Positions 32,859 to 40,265 of a DNA stretch of 64,000 nt are shown one piece after another. Position 1 is the first letter of the stretch; the number at the start of each line of letters is the position of its first letter. A program made the translations under genes and the position numbers. The stretch comes from UBA1369 sp964571725 (GTDB lineage: Bacteria; Patescibacteriota; Gracilibacteria; UBA1369). The stretch is taken from contig CAZNDB010000002.1 in the NCBI GenBank assembly GCA_964571725.1, positions 316,278 through 380,277 of the forward strand. The letters are read 5' to 3'. The notes under the pieces are model-generated. The model was given only the letters and a program-made list of their open reading frames with translations, had not been told where the DNA came from and ran no database searches.

Positions 32859-32888
32859 TTGAAGTACAGTGGGAGAAAATGGTATAAT
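32859..32888 (+). promoter_or_regulatory. Promoter of the DUF4112 gene
   Basis: TTGAAG (32859-32864), an 18-base spacer and TATAAT (32883-32888) lie 40 bases before the ATG at 32928. Confidence 0.55.
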
Positions 32889-32927
32889 TAAAGGAAGTTT
32901 GAAAACACACATTTAAATAAAAAATCT

Positions 32928-33602
32928 ATGACAGAAGAAATTGGAAGTGAGAAACCATTGGTGGGGCCCAGAACCAGACAGGCTATTGAGAAGGGAACAA
33001 CTACTGTGGAGGGGGCCAGAAGTTTGGTTACTGGTATGTCTCAGGAAAAGCGCGAGACGATCAAAGAAGAAGTAGCAAGGAATGAGCTAAGTCCGGAACA
33101 GCAAGAAATTTTGGATAAATTGAGAAGGGCTAAAAATTCGGAAGAAAGAGTTCGTTTGTTCGGTGTTATTGCTGACGATATAGGTTTGGATCCGCTGATT
33201 TCCCTGATTCCCGAATTAGGGGATGGAGCCACCTCAATTATTTCCGGTGTGTATTTATTGATGGAGGCTAAGAATGCCGATTTGGGGATGGGTGCTTATT
33301 TAAAAATTATTGGTTTACAGGCTGCGGACTTTGCCGTTGGCGCCGTTCCGATTTTGGGAGATGCTGCTGATTATTTTTTCAAGGCCAATAAGTGGTCGGG
33401 GAAGAGTTTCGAACAGCAGACTCAGGATTTGATTAAAAAAGCCAGAGAGGCAGGAGTTCCGGAAGAAAAAACCGCCCTGCTCACCGAGAAAGCAGAAAAG
33501 TGGCCCCGATTGGCTACCAAAGCGGTTGGTTTGTACAGTAAAGCCAAAGCCGGTTCAAGTAAGGAAGCTGAACCCAGAATGAGTCAGTCTACCGGTCAGT
33601 AG
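32928..33602 (+). CDS. DUF4112-containing membrane protein
   Basis: A 224-residue protein. The N-terminal 75 residues are charged and helical. Residues about 80-160 match DUF4112: an opening DDIGLDPLISLIPELGDGATSI, a hydrophobic stretch, then VGAVPILGDAADYFFKANKWS. The repeated P-x-x-G-D turns flanking the helices are diagnostic. The family is membrane-associated and of unknown function. The C-terminal 65 residues are charged and helical, unlike the short tails of typical members. The last 14 bases overlap the end of the opposing gene. Confidence 0.82.
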   Translation: MTEEIGSEKPLVGPRTRQAIEKGTTTVEGARSLVTGMSQEKRETIKEEVARNELSPEQQEILDKLRRAKNSEERVRLFGVIADDIGLDPLISLIPELGDGATSIISGVYLLMEAKNADLGMGAYLKIIGLQAADFAVGAVPILGDAADYFFKANKWSGKSFEQQTQDLIKKAREAGVPEEKTALLTEKAEKWPRLATKAVGLYSKAKAGSSKEAEPRMSQSTGQ

Positions 33603-34110
33603 TTTTTTCACGCGGAGGAATTTCCAGGGCCTGGTGAATCCCATTGCGGATCTCGATCAGGCCTTGTTCGTTATGCCAATTTCCATTGTAGGCCAGCTGA
33701 TAGATCTGATTAAATATTGGCACGGGCAGATATTTTTCCCAGGACGGATTGGATTGGATGAAAAGCAAATAAAACAGCAAATCATTACGCAATTCGGTGC
33801 AGATATTCTGCCGGGCCGGGTCATTTCTTTCGACGTAGATATAAGCGGGATGGATGTAGTGGTTTTTCAGAATATTGTACAGTTTTTTTCTATGTTCCAG
33901 TACAATATCTACGATGTTAACCTGTTGGTCTTTGTACCACCCCAGACTTATCTCAATCTGAGAAGAGATCTCGGCTCTAACAGTGAGTCCTGCTCTGGAC
34001 GGGGGAGTGCTCTGGTCAGGGGATTGCTCATTTCCCGGATTGTTTGCGGTTTCCTGTTTGGAGTCTTGCGGATACGGAATTAAGCTGGTGGCCAGATTTT
34101 TCTTGGACAT
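33589..34110 (-). CDS. Unknown soluble protein, 173 residues
   Basis: I do not recognise this protein. The first 45 residues are Pro/Gln/Asn/Ser-rich and probably disordered. Residues about 50-170 look folded and helical, with many aromatics (SLGWYKDQ, NHYIHPAYIYVERND, SNPSWEKYLPVPIFNQIYQLAYNG). No signal or membrane segment is present. The frame is open to 34131, but the ATG at 34110 (MSKKNLA) is favoured because the longer form adds only a short, atypical extension. It converges with the DUF4112 gene, overlapping its 3' end by 14 bases. Confidence 0.65.
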   Translation of the reverse strand: MSKKNLATSLIPYPQDSKQETANNPGNEQSPDQSTPPSRAGLTVRAEISSQIEISLGWYKDQQVNIVDIVLEHRKKLYNILKNHYIHPAYIYVERNDPARQNICTELRNDLLFYLLFIQSNPSWEKYLPVPIFNQIYQLAYNGNWHNEQGLIEIRNGIHQALEIPPREKTTDR

Positions 34111-34225
34111 GGGGTGTTTTAGACAGTGCAAATTTTAGGACTTGTCTTCGTTTTGTCAAATCGAGTGCAGTAACTAATGGTGAAGAATGTGGTTTAATAG
34201 ATTGTCATTCATTAATCAAAAACTT

Positions 34226-35488
34226 ATGAATAAGCAGATGTTTAAAAAAGCGGCCCTGACTTTTGCGGTGTTGATAGGGTTGGTAATGGTACAAGGCCAG
34301 GTGCTGGCCGTGTTGCCTCCACTGGAGCCGATTGAGCCCAGTATTCCGATTTTACCTATTCCCAACGTACCGACATTAACAGTGGTAACTCCGGTGCCGG
34401 CAACTACCTATGACAAAACTCCCAATTTTACTTTTCATACCAATGCGTCCGGGGTGATTTCCTATGAAGGAGATTGTACCAGTGCAACTACCGATGCAGT
34501 AACCGGTGACAATACGATTACTTTTGATTTGTTGGGTATCGGACTCCATGATAATTGTAAAATCAGAGTGAAAGGCGGTTTGCTGAATCTGCTTTCCAGT
34601 CCCTTGGATGTTCCTGCCTTTACGATAAAGTTACCAATTATTATTGACATCACGGCACCAGTTTTAACGATGGTGACTGAGGTCGCTTCTCCGACGGAGG
34701 ACACAACTCCCAGCGTGGTTTTTAACAGCAATGAGGAGGGAACCATCAGTTATGAAGGTGCCTGCTTCAGCACTTCCAATACAGCCATAAACGGTAACAA
34801 CACAATTACTTTCCAGACGATGGCAGTGGGGACTTACAATAACTGCAAAATCAGGGTAACCGATTCTTCCGGTAATATCAGTGATCCTCTTGCTTTGGCG
34901 TCATTCACAATTAACGCTTTGCCGAGCCTGGCCAAGTGTGCCGGGTTTACCGACCTGACAATTTTGGACAGCGATTGTTCCGCTATTCAATATGTAAAAA
35001 GCATCGGAGCCATGACCGGTAATCCGGATGGCACTTTTGATCCTTCCGGTCTGTTACAGCGAGACCAGGTTTCCAAGATTGCCTTGGAGGCTTTCAATAA
35101 ATTTGACAGCACTACCAATTACTGTGCCGGACAAAATCCATTTCCGGATGTTGGAGAAACAAGCTGGGCTTATCAATATATCTGTCGTGCCAAGGCTTTA
35201 TCAATAGTTACCGGATATATGTCCGGTGCGGATACAGGCTATTTCCGTCCCGCCCGAACGGTAAACCGTGTTGAATTTTTGGCCATTATTTTGCGCAATC
35301 TGGGGGAAATCATGCCAAGCGGATCATCCTATGCCGATGTAGACGGCAATGCCTGGTTTGCCGGTTATGCCAAATATTCCAAGGATAATTCACTGTTCAC
35401 CGGTACCAGCCTTTATCCGAGCAATTTCACCACCAGAAGAGAGGTGGCCAATGTTCTGTACAGATTACACAACTTGGGTAAAATCTAA
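34226..35488 (+). CDS. Cell-surface protein: Ig-like repeats plus SLH domains
   Basis: A 420-residue exported protein. The signal peptide (about 1-30, cleavage near VLA) is followed by a Pro-rich linker. Two tandem Ig-like domains of about 95 residues begin TLTVVTPVPATTYDKTPNF and VLTMVTEVASPTEDTTP. Each has a YEGxC...NNCKIRV-type cysteine pair, probably a disulfide. The C-terminal 170 residues hold three S-layer-homology repeats (IQYVKSIGAMTGNPDGTFDP, YICRAKALSIVTGY, FAGYAKYSKDNSLFTG) that bind cell-wall polymers. The frame is open to 34187, but the ATG at 34226 starts the signal peptide. It is a likely S-layer or surface adhesion component and is followed by a strong terminator. Confidence 0.88.
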   Translation: MNKQMFKKAALTFAVLIGLVMVQGQVLAVLPPLEPIEPSIPILPIPNVPTLTVVTPVPATTYDKTPNFTFHTNASGVISYEGDCTSATTDAVTGDNTITFDLLGIGLHDNCKIRVKGGLLNLLSSPLDVPAFTIKLPIIIDITAPVLTMVTEVASPTEDTTPSVVFNSNEEGTISYEGACFSTSNTAINGNNTITFQTMAVGTYNNCKIRVTDSSGNISDPLALASFTINALPSLAKCAGFTDLTILDSDCSAIQYVKSIGAMTGNPDGTFDPSGLLQRDQVSKIALEAFNKFDSTTNYCAGQNPFPDVGETSWAYQYICRAKALSIVTGYMSGADTGYFRPARTVNRVEFLAIILRNLGEIMPSGSSYADVDGNAWFAGYAKYSKDNSLFTGTSLYPSNFTTRREVANVLYRLHNLGKI

Positions 35489-35500
35489 TTTTGGACAGCA

Positions 35501-35542
35501 AAAAGGCCGCCCCCCCCACCTTCGGTGGGGGCGCGGCCTTTT
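35501..35542 (+). terminator. Strong terminator with UUCG tetraloop
   Basis: AAAAGGCCGC (35501-35510) pairs with GCGGCCTTTT (35533-35542). A C-rich/G-rich inner stem closes on a TTCG loop (35521-35524). It lies 12 bases after the SLH gene stop and works on paper in both directions. Confidence 0.85.
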
Positions 35543-35715
35543 CTAGTTTTCGCGGCTTTCAGCCTGTCCGAATGCTCTGTACAGCTGATCGGTGAGATCA
35601 GTGGAGCGTATCGGGGGCAGGCTTCAGCCGACGGTCAACCCGTCGATCCTTTCTTTGCTTCGCCGTCCTGGTTGGGGAGAGCGGAGGTTTCGAATTGAGG
35701 TTACGGGGTTAGGTG

Positions 35716-35773
35716 GGCCGGCTCTCCTGCGAAGAGAGCCGGCCTGGAAGTCACCGCTGCCTGCGCGGTGACT
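35716..35773. other. Two perfect GC-rich hairpins downstream of the MopE-type gene
   Basis: GGCCGGCTCTC (35716-35726) pairs with GAGAGCCGGCC (35734-35744), and AGTCACCGC (35749-35757) pairs with GCGGTGACT (35765-35773). Neither is followed by a T run. They lie in the 340-base gene-free stretch 35489-35828, at the 3' side of the minus-strand repeat gene. A weaker CTGATC-N5-GATCAG hairpin is near 35585. They may stabilise or end that transcript. Confidence 0.6.
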
Positions 35774-35828
35774 GTGGGGGAGTGAACCGTTGTCTGCCGG
35801 GAATGGTTCGGGTGACGATGTGCGGGGG

Positions 35829-38800
35829 TCAGGGCTGGTAGCAGTGTCCGTTGAGGCAGTTCTGGGTTCCCGGACAGACCGTGTAGCAGTTGCCACAGTG
35901 GTTCTTGTCGTTGAGGAAGTTCCAGACTTCGTCGATCAGTCCGTCGCAGTCATCGTCGATCTGGTTGCAGGTCTCGGCCACCGGTGCGCAGGAGCTCTGC
36001 GGCTGATTCCATTCGCAGTGTCCGTTGGTGCAGTGCTGATTGGCGGCGCAGGCGCGTCCGCAGACACCGCAGTTGGCGTTGTTCGATGAGAGAAGGTAGC
36101 CGTTGTCGATCACGCCGTCGCAGTCATTGTCGGTGTAGTCGCAGGATTCGACGGCGGGTGTGCAGCTGCTCTGCGGGTAGTTCCAGGTGCACTTGCCGGC
36201 GATGCAGGATTTGCCTGCGCCGCAGACCCGTCCGCACAGACCGCAGTTGTTGATATCGGTCAACGGGTTGTACCCGTCGTCGATGACTCCGTCGCAGTCG
36301 TCGTCCGAGTTGTTGCAGGTTTCCTGTACCGGGGTGCAGCTGAGCGGCGGCACGATGTATTGGCAGTGGCCGGATTGGCAGATCAGGCCGCCGCCGCAGG
36401 CTCTTCCGCAAGTGCCGCAGTTGTTGGGGTCGCTCTGGAGGTTGTACTGTTCATCGATCACGAAGTCGCAGTCGTTGTCGATGCCGTCGCAAGTCTCCGG
36501 GGCGGGGACGCACTCATTCTGCGGGACGTTCCACTGGCAGTGGCCGCTCACGCAGGATTGTCCTGCCGCGCAAGCGTTGCCGCAGGCGCCGCAGTGGTTG
36601 ACGTTGTTGAGCAGGTTGAAGGGGTCGTCGATCACGAAGTCGCAATCGTCGTCCTCTCCGTTGCAGGTCTCGGCTGCCGGAACGCAGCTGTTCTGAGGAA
36701 CGTCCCAGACGCAGGCACCGCTTTCGCAGTGCTGGTTCAGGGCGCAGGCATGTCCGCAGATGCCGCAGTTCAGGTCGTCGAGCAGCAGGTTGTACGGCTC
36801 GTCGATCAGCCCGTCGCAATCATTGTCCGCGTTGTCGCAGACTTCGTTCACGGCGGGGCCGCACTGGCTTACGGGCGAATCCCAGGCGCAAAGCCCGTTT
36901 TCGCAGTGCTGATTGGCGGCACAGGCGTGTCCGCACAGGCCGCAGTTGGCCGAGTCATTCTGGAGGCTGGTGTTCTCATCGATGGCCCCGTCACAGTCGT
37001 TGTCGGCGTTGTCGCACACCTCAGGGGCAGGCGTGCAAGCGTTCTGGGGCACGATCCATTGACAGTGGCCGTTCTGGCAGACCTGTCCACCGGGGCAGAC
37101 ATGTCCGCAGATGCCGCAGTTGGCCGGATCGGACGCCAGCGGGAAGCCCTCGTCGAGCATTCCGTCGCAGTCGTCATCGGTGTTGTTGCAGGATTCGGGA
37201 AGGGGAGTGCATCCGTTCTGCGGGATGTCCCAGGTGCAGGCACCGTTTTCGCAGTGCTGGCCCCCGGCACAGGCGTTCCCGCAGAGGCCGCAGTTGGCCG
37301 TGTTGTTCTGCAGGTCGAAGGGTTCGTCGATGAAGCCGTCGCAGTCGTTGTCGCTGTTGTCGCACACCTCAGGGGCAGGAGTGCAACCGTTCTGGGGAAC
37401 AACCCAGGCACAGGTGCCGTTCGCGCAGTACTGACCGGCCGGGCAAGCTCGTCCGCAGACTCCGCAATTGGCCTTGTCGTTGCTCAGATTGATTCCCTCG
37501 TCGACCTCTCCGTTGCAGTTGTTGTCGACGTTGTCACACACCTCGCCGGCAGGCGCGCAGATGTTGACCGGAACCTGATTGGCGCAATGGCCGTTCAGGC
37601 AGTACTCGGTCGGACCGCAGAGATTGCCGCAGACTCCGCAGTTGGCGGGATCGGTGGCCAGGTTGAAGTCCTCGTCGAGTTGTCCGTCGCAGTCGTCGTC
37701 GACTTGGTTGCAGGTTTCACCGGCAGGAGTGCAGTTGGACGGGGGAACGTTCCAGGCGCAATGTCCATTGCTGCAGTGCTGGCCGCCGGCGCAGACGTGA
37801 CCGCAGACTCCGCAGTTGGCGGGGTCGATGTTCAGGAGCGTGTTCTCGTCGATCGCTCCGTCGCAGTCGTCGTCTTCGTTGTTGCACACTTCAGCCGCGG
37901 GGGTACAGCCGTTCTGAGGCAGAATCCACATGCAGTGGCCGCTGTCGCAGGCTTGGCCGTTGGGGCAGACATGCCCGCAGGTCCCGCAGTTGGCGTTGTC
38001 GGTGGAGGGGTTGATTCCTTCATCGATGAATCCGTTGCAGTTGTTGTCGATGTTGTCGCACACCTCCTGCACCGGGACGCAGTTGTTGACGGGCTGGTCG
38101 AGCGCGCAGGCACCGTTCTCACAGTGCTGGCCCGCCAGGCAGACCCGTCCGCACATGCCGCAGTTGGCGTTGTCGAAGAGCAGATTGAAGGTGTCGTCGA
38201 TGCTGCCATCGCAGTCATCGTCGACGCCGTTGCAAGTCTCCTGCACCGGGGTGCAGTTGACCGGCGGCGTGATCCATTGGCAGTGGCCGTTGTCACACAC
38301 CTGCTCTGCTCCGCAGGCCAGTCCGCAGACACCGCAGTTGGCTTCGTCGCTGAGCAGCATGATCAGCTCATCGATTTCGCCGTCGCAGTCGTTGTCCGTG
38401 TAGTCGCAGACTTCCAGGGCAGGGGTGCAGTTCAGAACCGGGTCGGTGAGCTGGCAGTGACCGTTGTCACAGACCGCTCCCGCGCCGCAATCCCGTCCGC
38501 ACATGCCGCAGTTGGCAGGGTCGGTGAACAGGCCGAAGCCTTCATCGACGAAGCCGTTGCAGTTGTCGTCGCGGTTGTTGCACAGTTCGGCGGGCGCCGG
38601 TGTGCAGTTGTCGACCGGAACGGGGAAGCGGCAGACCGCGTTGAAGCACTCTGCTCCCGCGTCACAGCTGCGGCCGCAGGCGCCACAGTTGTCCGGATCG
38701 TCGAGCAGGTTGTAGGGATCGTCGATGCTTCCGTCGCAGTCGTCGTCCTCGTTGTTGCAGGTCTCGGCGACGGGCATGCACTGGTCCACCGGGGTGTCCC

Positions 38801-39659
38801 AGGAGCAGTGTCCGCTGAGGCAGGACTGGTTGGCGGCACAGGGATGTCCGCACATTCCGCAGTTCTGCTCATCGTCGAGAAGGTTGAAATTGTTGTCCAC
38901 CACACCGTCGCAGTCGTTGTCGCTGTTGTCACAGCTTTCCGCGACCGGCTGGCAGTTGTTGGAGGGGGTGTCGAGCGTGCAGTGGCCGTTTGCACAGTGT
39001 TGGCCGCTGTCGCAGGCGTTCCCGCAGATGCCGCAGTTGTCCGCGTCGGCGAGCAGGTTGAACGGTTCGTCGATCGCGTTGTCGCAATCGTCGTCCACGC
39101 CGTTGCAGCTTTCGGCGCTTGGCGTGCAGCCGTTCTGTTGCTCGTTCCAGGCGCAGTGACCGCTGTTGCAGCTCTGTCCGTCCGCGCAAGCGCGTCCGCA
39201 CATGCCGCAGTTGGTGGAGTCGGCGAACAGGTCATACCCGTTGTCGATCACGCCGTCGCAGTCGTTGTCGATGTTGTCGCAGGATTCGCTGCTCTGCGTG
39301 CACTGGTCGGGGGGTTGATTCCAGGCGCAGTGTCCGTCGTTGCAGGTCTGTCCCTCGTCGCAGGTCCGTCCGCAGGAGCCGCAGTTGGCTTCGTCGCTGG
39401 TCAGGATGACGCAGCTGCCGAAGCAATTGAACTCGGGCAAGGCACCGCAGTGAACGTTGCTGTTGCCACCGGTTCCGGCGCCGCCATCGCTGGTAGAGCC
39501 GCCGCTGCCGGGGGGGACGTAGTTGGAACACCATGGGTTTCCGCTGTCGAGACAGGCGGATCCGGGCGGATTGCTGTCGCAGCCGCCGATGGCGGCTGTG
39601 AGCAGGGCGGACAGCAGTGTAATGTGCGCCGCCATCCTGATGCGCATCTTTTTGATCAT
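35829..39659 (-). CDS. MopE-type cysteine-rich repeat lipoprotein
   Basis: A 1276-residue predicted lipoprotein: basic start, hydrophobic segment, lipobox IGGC with Cys27. A Gly/Ser-rich spacer (50-68) is followed by 21 tandem units of about 58 residues. Twenty of them (from residue 119) have the pattern C-x-P-x-x-E-x-C-(N)-x-x-D-(D/N)-D-C-D-G-x-x-D, then NCGxCGxxC, GQxC and GHCxW. The Asp-rich loop is the MopE metal-binding motif of surface proteins common in Myxococcota and related groups. Most units carry eight cysteines, probably four disulfides. The DNA is far richer in G+C than its surroundings, and a strong Shine-Dalgarno precedes the ATG. Horizontal transfer is likely. Role: surface stalk, adhesin or metal binder (inferred). 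Confidence 0.88.
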   Translation of the reverse strand: MIKKMRIRMAAHITLLSALLTAAIGGCDSNPPGSACLDSGNPWCSNYVPPGSGGSTSDGGAGTGGNSNVHCGALPEFNCFGSCVILTSDEANCGSCGRTCDEGQTCNDGHCAWNQPPDQCTQSSESCDNIDNDCDGVIDNGYDLFADSTNCGMCGRACADGQSCNSGHCAWNEQQNGCTPSAESCNGVDDDCDNAIDEPFNLLADADNCGICGNACDSGQHCANGHCTLDTPSNNCQPVAESCDNSDNDCDGVVDNNFNLLDDEQNCGMCGHPCAANQSCLSGHCSWDTPVDQCMPVAETCNNEDDDCDGSIDDPYNLLDDPDNCGACGRSCDAGAECFNAVCRFPVPVDNCTPAPAELCNNRDDNCNGFVDEGFGLFTDPANCGMCGRDCGAGAVCDNGHCQLTDPVLNCTPALEVCDYTDNDCDGEIDELIMLLSDEANCGVCGLACGAEQVCDNGHCQWITPPVNCTPVQETCNGVDDDCDGSIDDTFNLLFDNANCGMCGRVCLAGQHCENGACALDQPVNNCVPVQEVCDNIDNNCNGFIDEGINPSTDNANCGTCGHVCPNGQACDSGHCMWILPQNGCTPAAEVCNNEDDDCDGAIDENTLLNIDPANCGVCGHVCAGGQHCSNGHCAWNVPPSNCTPAGETCNQVDDDCDGQLDEDFNLATDPANCGVCGNLCGPTEYCLNGHCANQVPVNICAPAGEVCDNVDNNCNGEVDEGINLSNDKANCGVCGRACPAGQYCANGTCAWVVPQNGCTPAPEVCDNSDNDCDGFIDEPFDLQNNTANCGLCGNACAGGQHCENGACTWDIPQNGCTPLPESCNNTDDDCDGMLDEGFPLASDPANCGICGHVCPGGQVCQNGHCQWIVPQNACTPAPEVCDNADNDCDGAIDENTSLQNDSANCGLCGHACAANQHCENGLCAWDSPVSQCGPAVNEVCDNADNDCDGLIDEPYNLLLDDLNCGICGHACALNQHCESGACVWDVPQNSCVPAAETCNGEDDDCDFVIDDPFNLLNNVNHCGACGNACAAGQSCVSGHCQWNVPQNECVPAPETCDGIDNDCDFVIDEQYNLQSDPNNCGTCGRACGGGLICQSGHCQYIVPPLSCTPVQETCNNSDDDCDGVIDDGYNPLTDINNCGLCGRVCGAGKSCIAGKCTWNYPQSSCTPAVESCDYTDNDCDGVIDNGYLLSSNNANCGVCGRACAANQHCTNGHCEWNQPQSSCAPVAETCNQIDDDCDGLIDEVWNFLNDKNHCGNCYTVCPGTQNCLNGHCYQP
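35832..39305 (-). repeat. Tandem array of about 174-bp coding repeats
   Basis: Twenty full, diverged units make up residues 119 to the end of the MopE-type protein. Unit length is almost constant (57-59 codons). The DNA copies differ at many positions, so the array is old enough to have drifted, or is held by selection for the cysteine and aspartate pattern. The last unit is slightly divergent (NCYTVC in place of NCGxCGxxC) and ends the protein. Confidence 0.85.
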
Positions 39660-39665
39660 CTTGTT

Positions 39666-39764
39666 TTACTCCTCACGCTTGGTCGTTTGTATCGCGCTGC
39701 CGGGATGGCTAGCGCCAGATCTGTGTCCGTGGTGACGCCTTGGGCTCACCACAATTTTGAACAT
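39666..39764 (-). CDS. 32-residue upstream reading frame coupled to the MopE-type gene
   Basis: A 33-codon frame begins with ATG at 39764, preceded at 8 bases by GGAGG within GGAGGTGAT, a perfect complement of the 16S rRNA 3' end. The peptide starts MFKIVVSPRRHHGHRSG and is basic. Its last codons are GAG GAG TAA. That GAGGAG is also the Shine-Dalgarno of the MopE-type gene, whose ATG lies 6 bases after the TAA. Translation of the two would be coupled, and the small frame may act as a leader that controls expression. The peptide resembles nothing I know. Confidence 0.6.
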   Translation of the reverse strand: MFKIVVSPRRHHGHRSGASHPGSAIQTTKREE

Positions 39765-40102
39765 TGGCATCACCTCCCTATTTGTAGAAGCGGGTTAGGG
39801 GTTGTGGTTTCGGTCGCCCAAATGATTCAGGTCAGGTCTATTGACCGGCCTTTTGTACGCAGTTGTCTTTTGCCGCGCGGAGCGTGTCGGGAGTCTTCTC
39901 GTTGTCGTTTTTCGCCCCGTCGTATTCTTTGTCTGGTTCGCGCAGCTGGTCTTCAGCAAAGGGGTTCTCATCCCTCAGAGGAGCCGGCTGGGCGGCGACG
40001 CGGTTGTTTACGCAACGACACATATGTTTTTCTCGCTTTGCTATTGGTTTTTAGCCAATTTGTCGAGTATCAAATCAAACCTGACGGGTCTGATCCGGTG
40101 TA

Positions 40103-40130
40103 GTTATACACTATTTTCTGAATTAGTAAA
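40103..40130 (-). promoter_or_regulatory. Possible promoter of the MopE-type operon
   Basis: On the minus strand TTTACT (40130-40125), a 16-base spacer and TATAAC (40108-40103) would give a leader of about 330 bases before the 32-residue frame. Otherwise the gene-free stretch 39765-40265 shows nothing but a doubtful 61-codon frame (39838-40023) and the uvrB promoter. Confidence 0.4.
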
Positions 40131-40234
40131 GGGAAAGATACTCTTTTCAATATGTTTCCCAGTTGTCAAGGAGCGGGAGTCTCCAAGTCCAAATTAAGGG
40201 TTGGAGAAGCAGTCGAAATAGTCTATATATCTCC

Positions 40235-40248
40235 TATAATCTTATAAT
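40235..40248 (+). promoter_or_regulatory. Double -10 box before uvrB
   Basis: TATAAT occurs at 40235-40240 and again at 40243-40248, 17 bases before the uvrB ATG, with no good -35 box. The message would have a leader of about 10 bases. No Shine-Dalgarno is present. Confidence 0.5.
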
Positions 40249-40265
40249 CACGTTGTACTTCAAAT

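Noticed and set aside
35832..39305. The 174-bp periodic array as a CRISPR or satellite
   Set aside because: Units are coding, diverged in sequence and lack identical short repeats with unique spacers. No CRISPR array or cas gene is visible anywhere in the window.
39838..40023. A 61-codon minus-strand frame in the leader of the MopE-type gene
   Set aside because: There is no Shine-Dalgarno at its ATG, unlike the 32-residue frame downstream, and the peptide shows no recognisable feature. It cannot be excluded but is not supported.
36360..40103. A 1247-codon open frame on the plus strand opposite the MopE-type gene
   Set aside because: It is the mirror of the Cys/Asp-rich repeats; GC-rich repeat codons leave the opposite strand free of stops. 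Its translation is a Val/Ala-rich low-complexity sequence with no signal peptide or motif, whereas the minus frame has a lipobox, a Shine-Dalgarno and a known repeat family.
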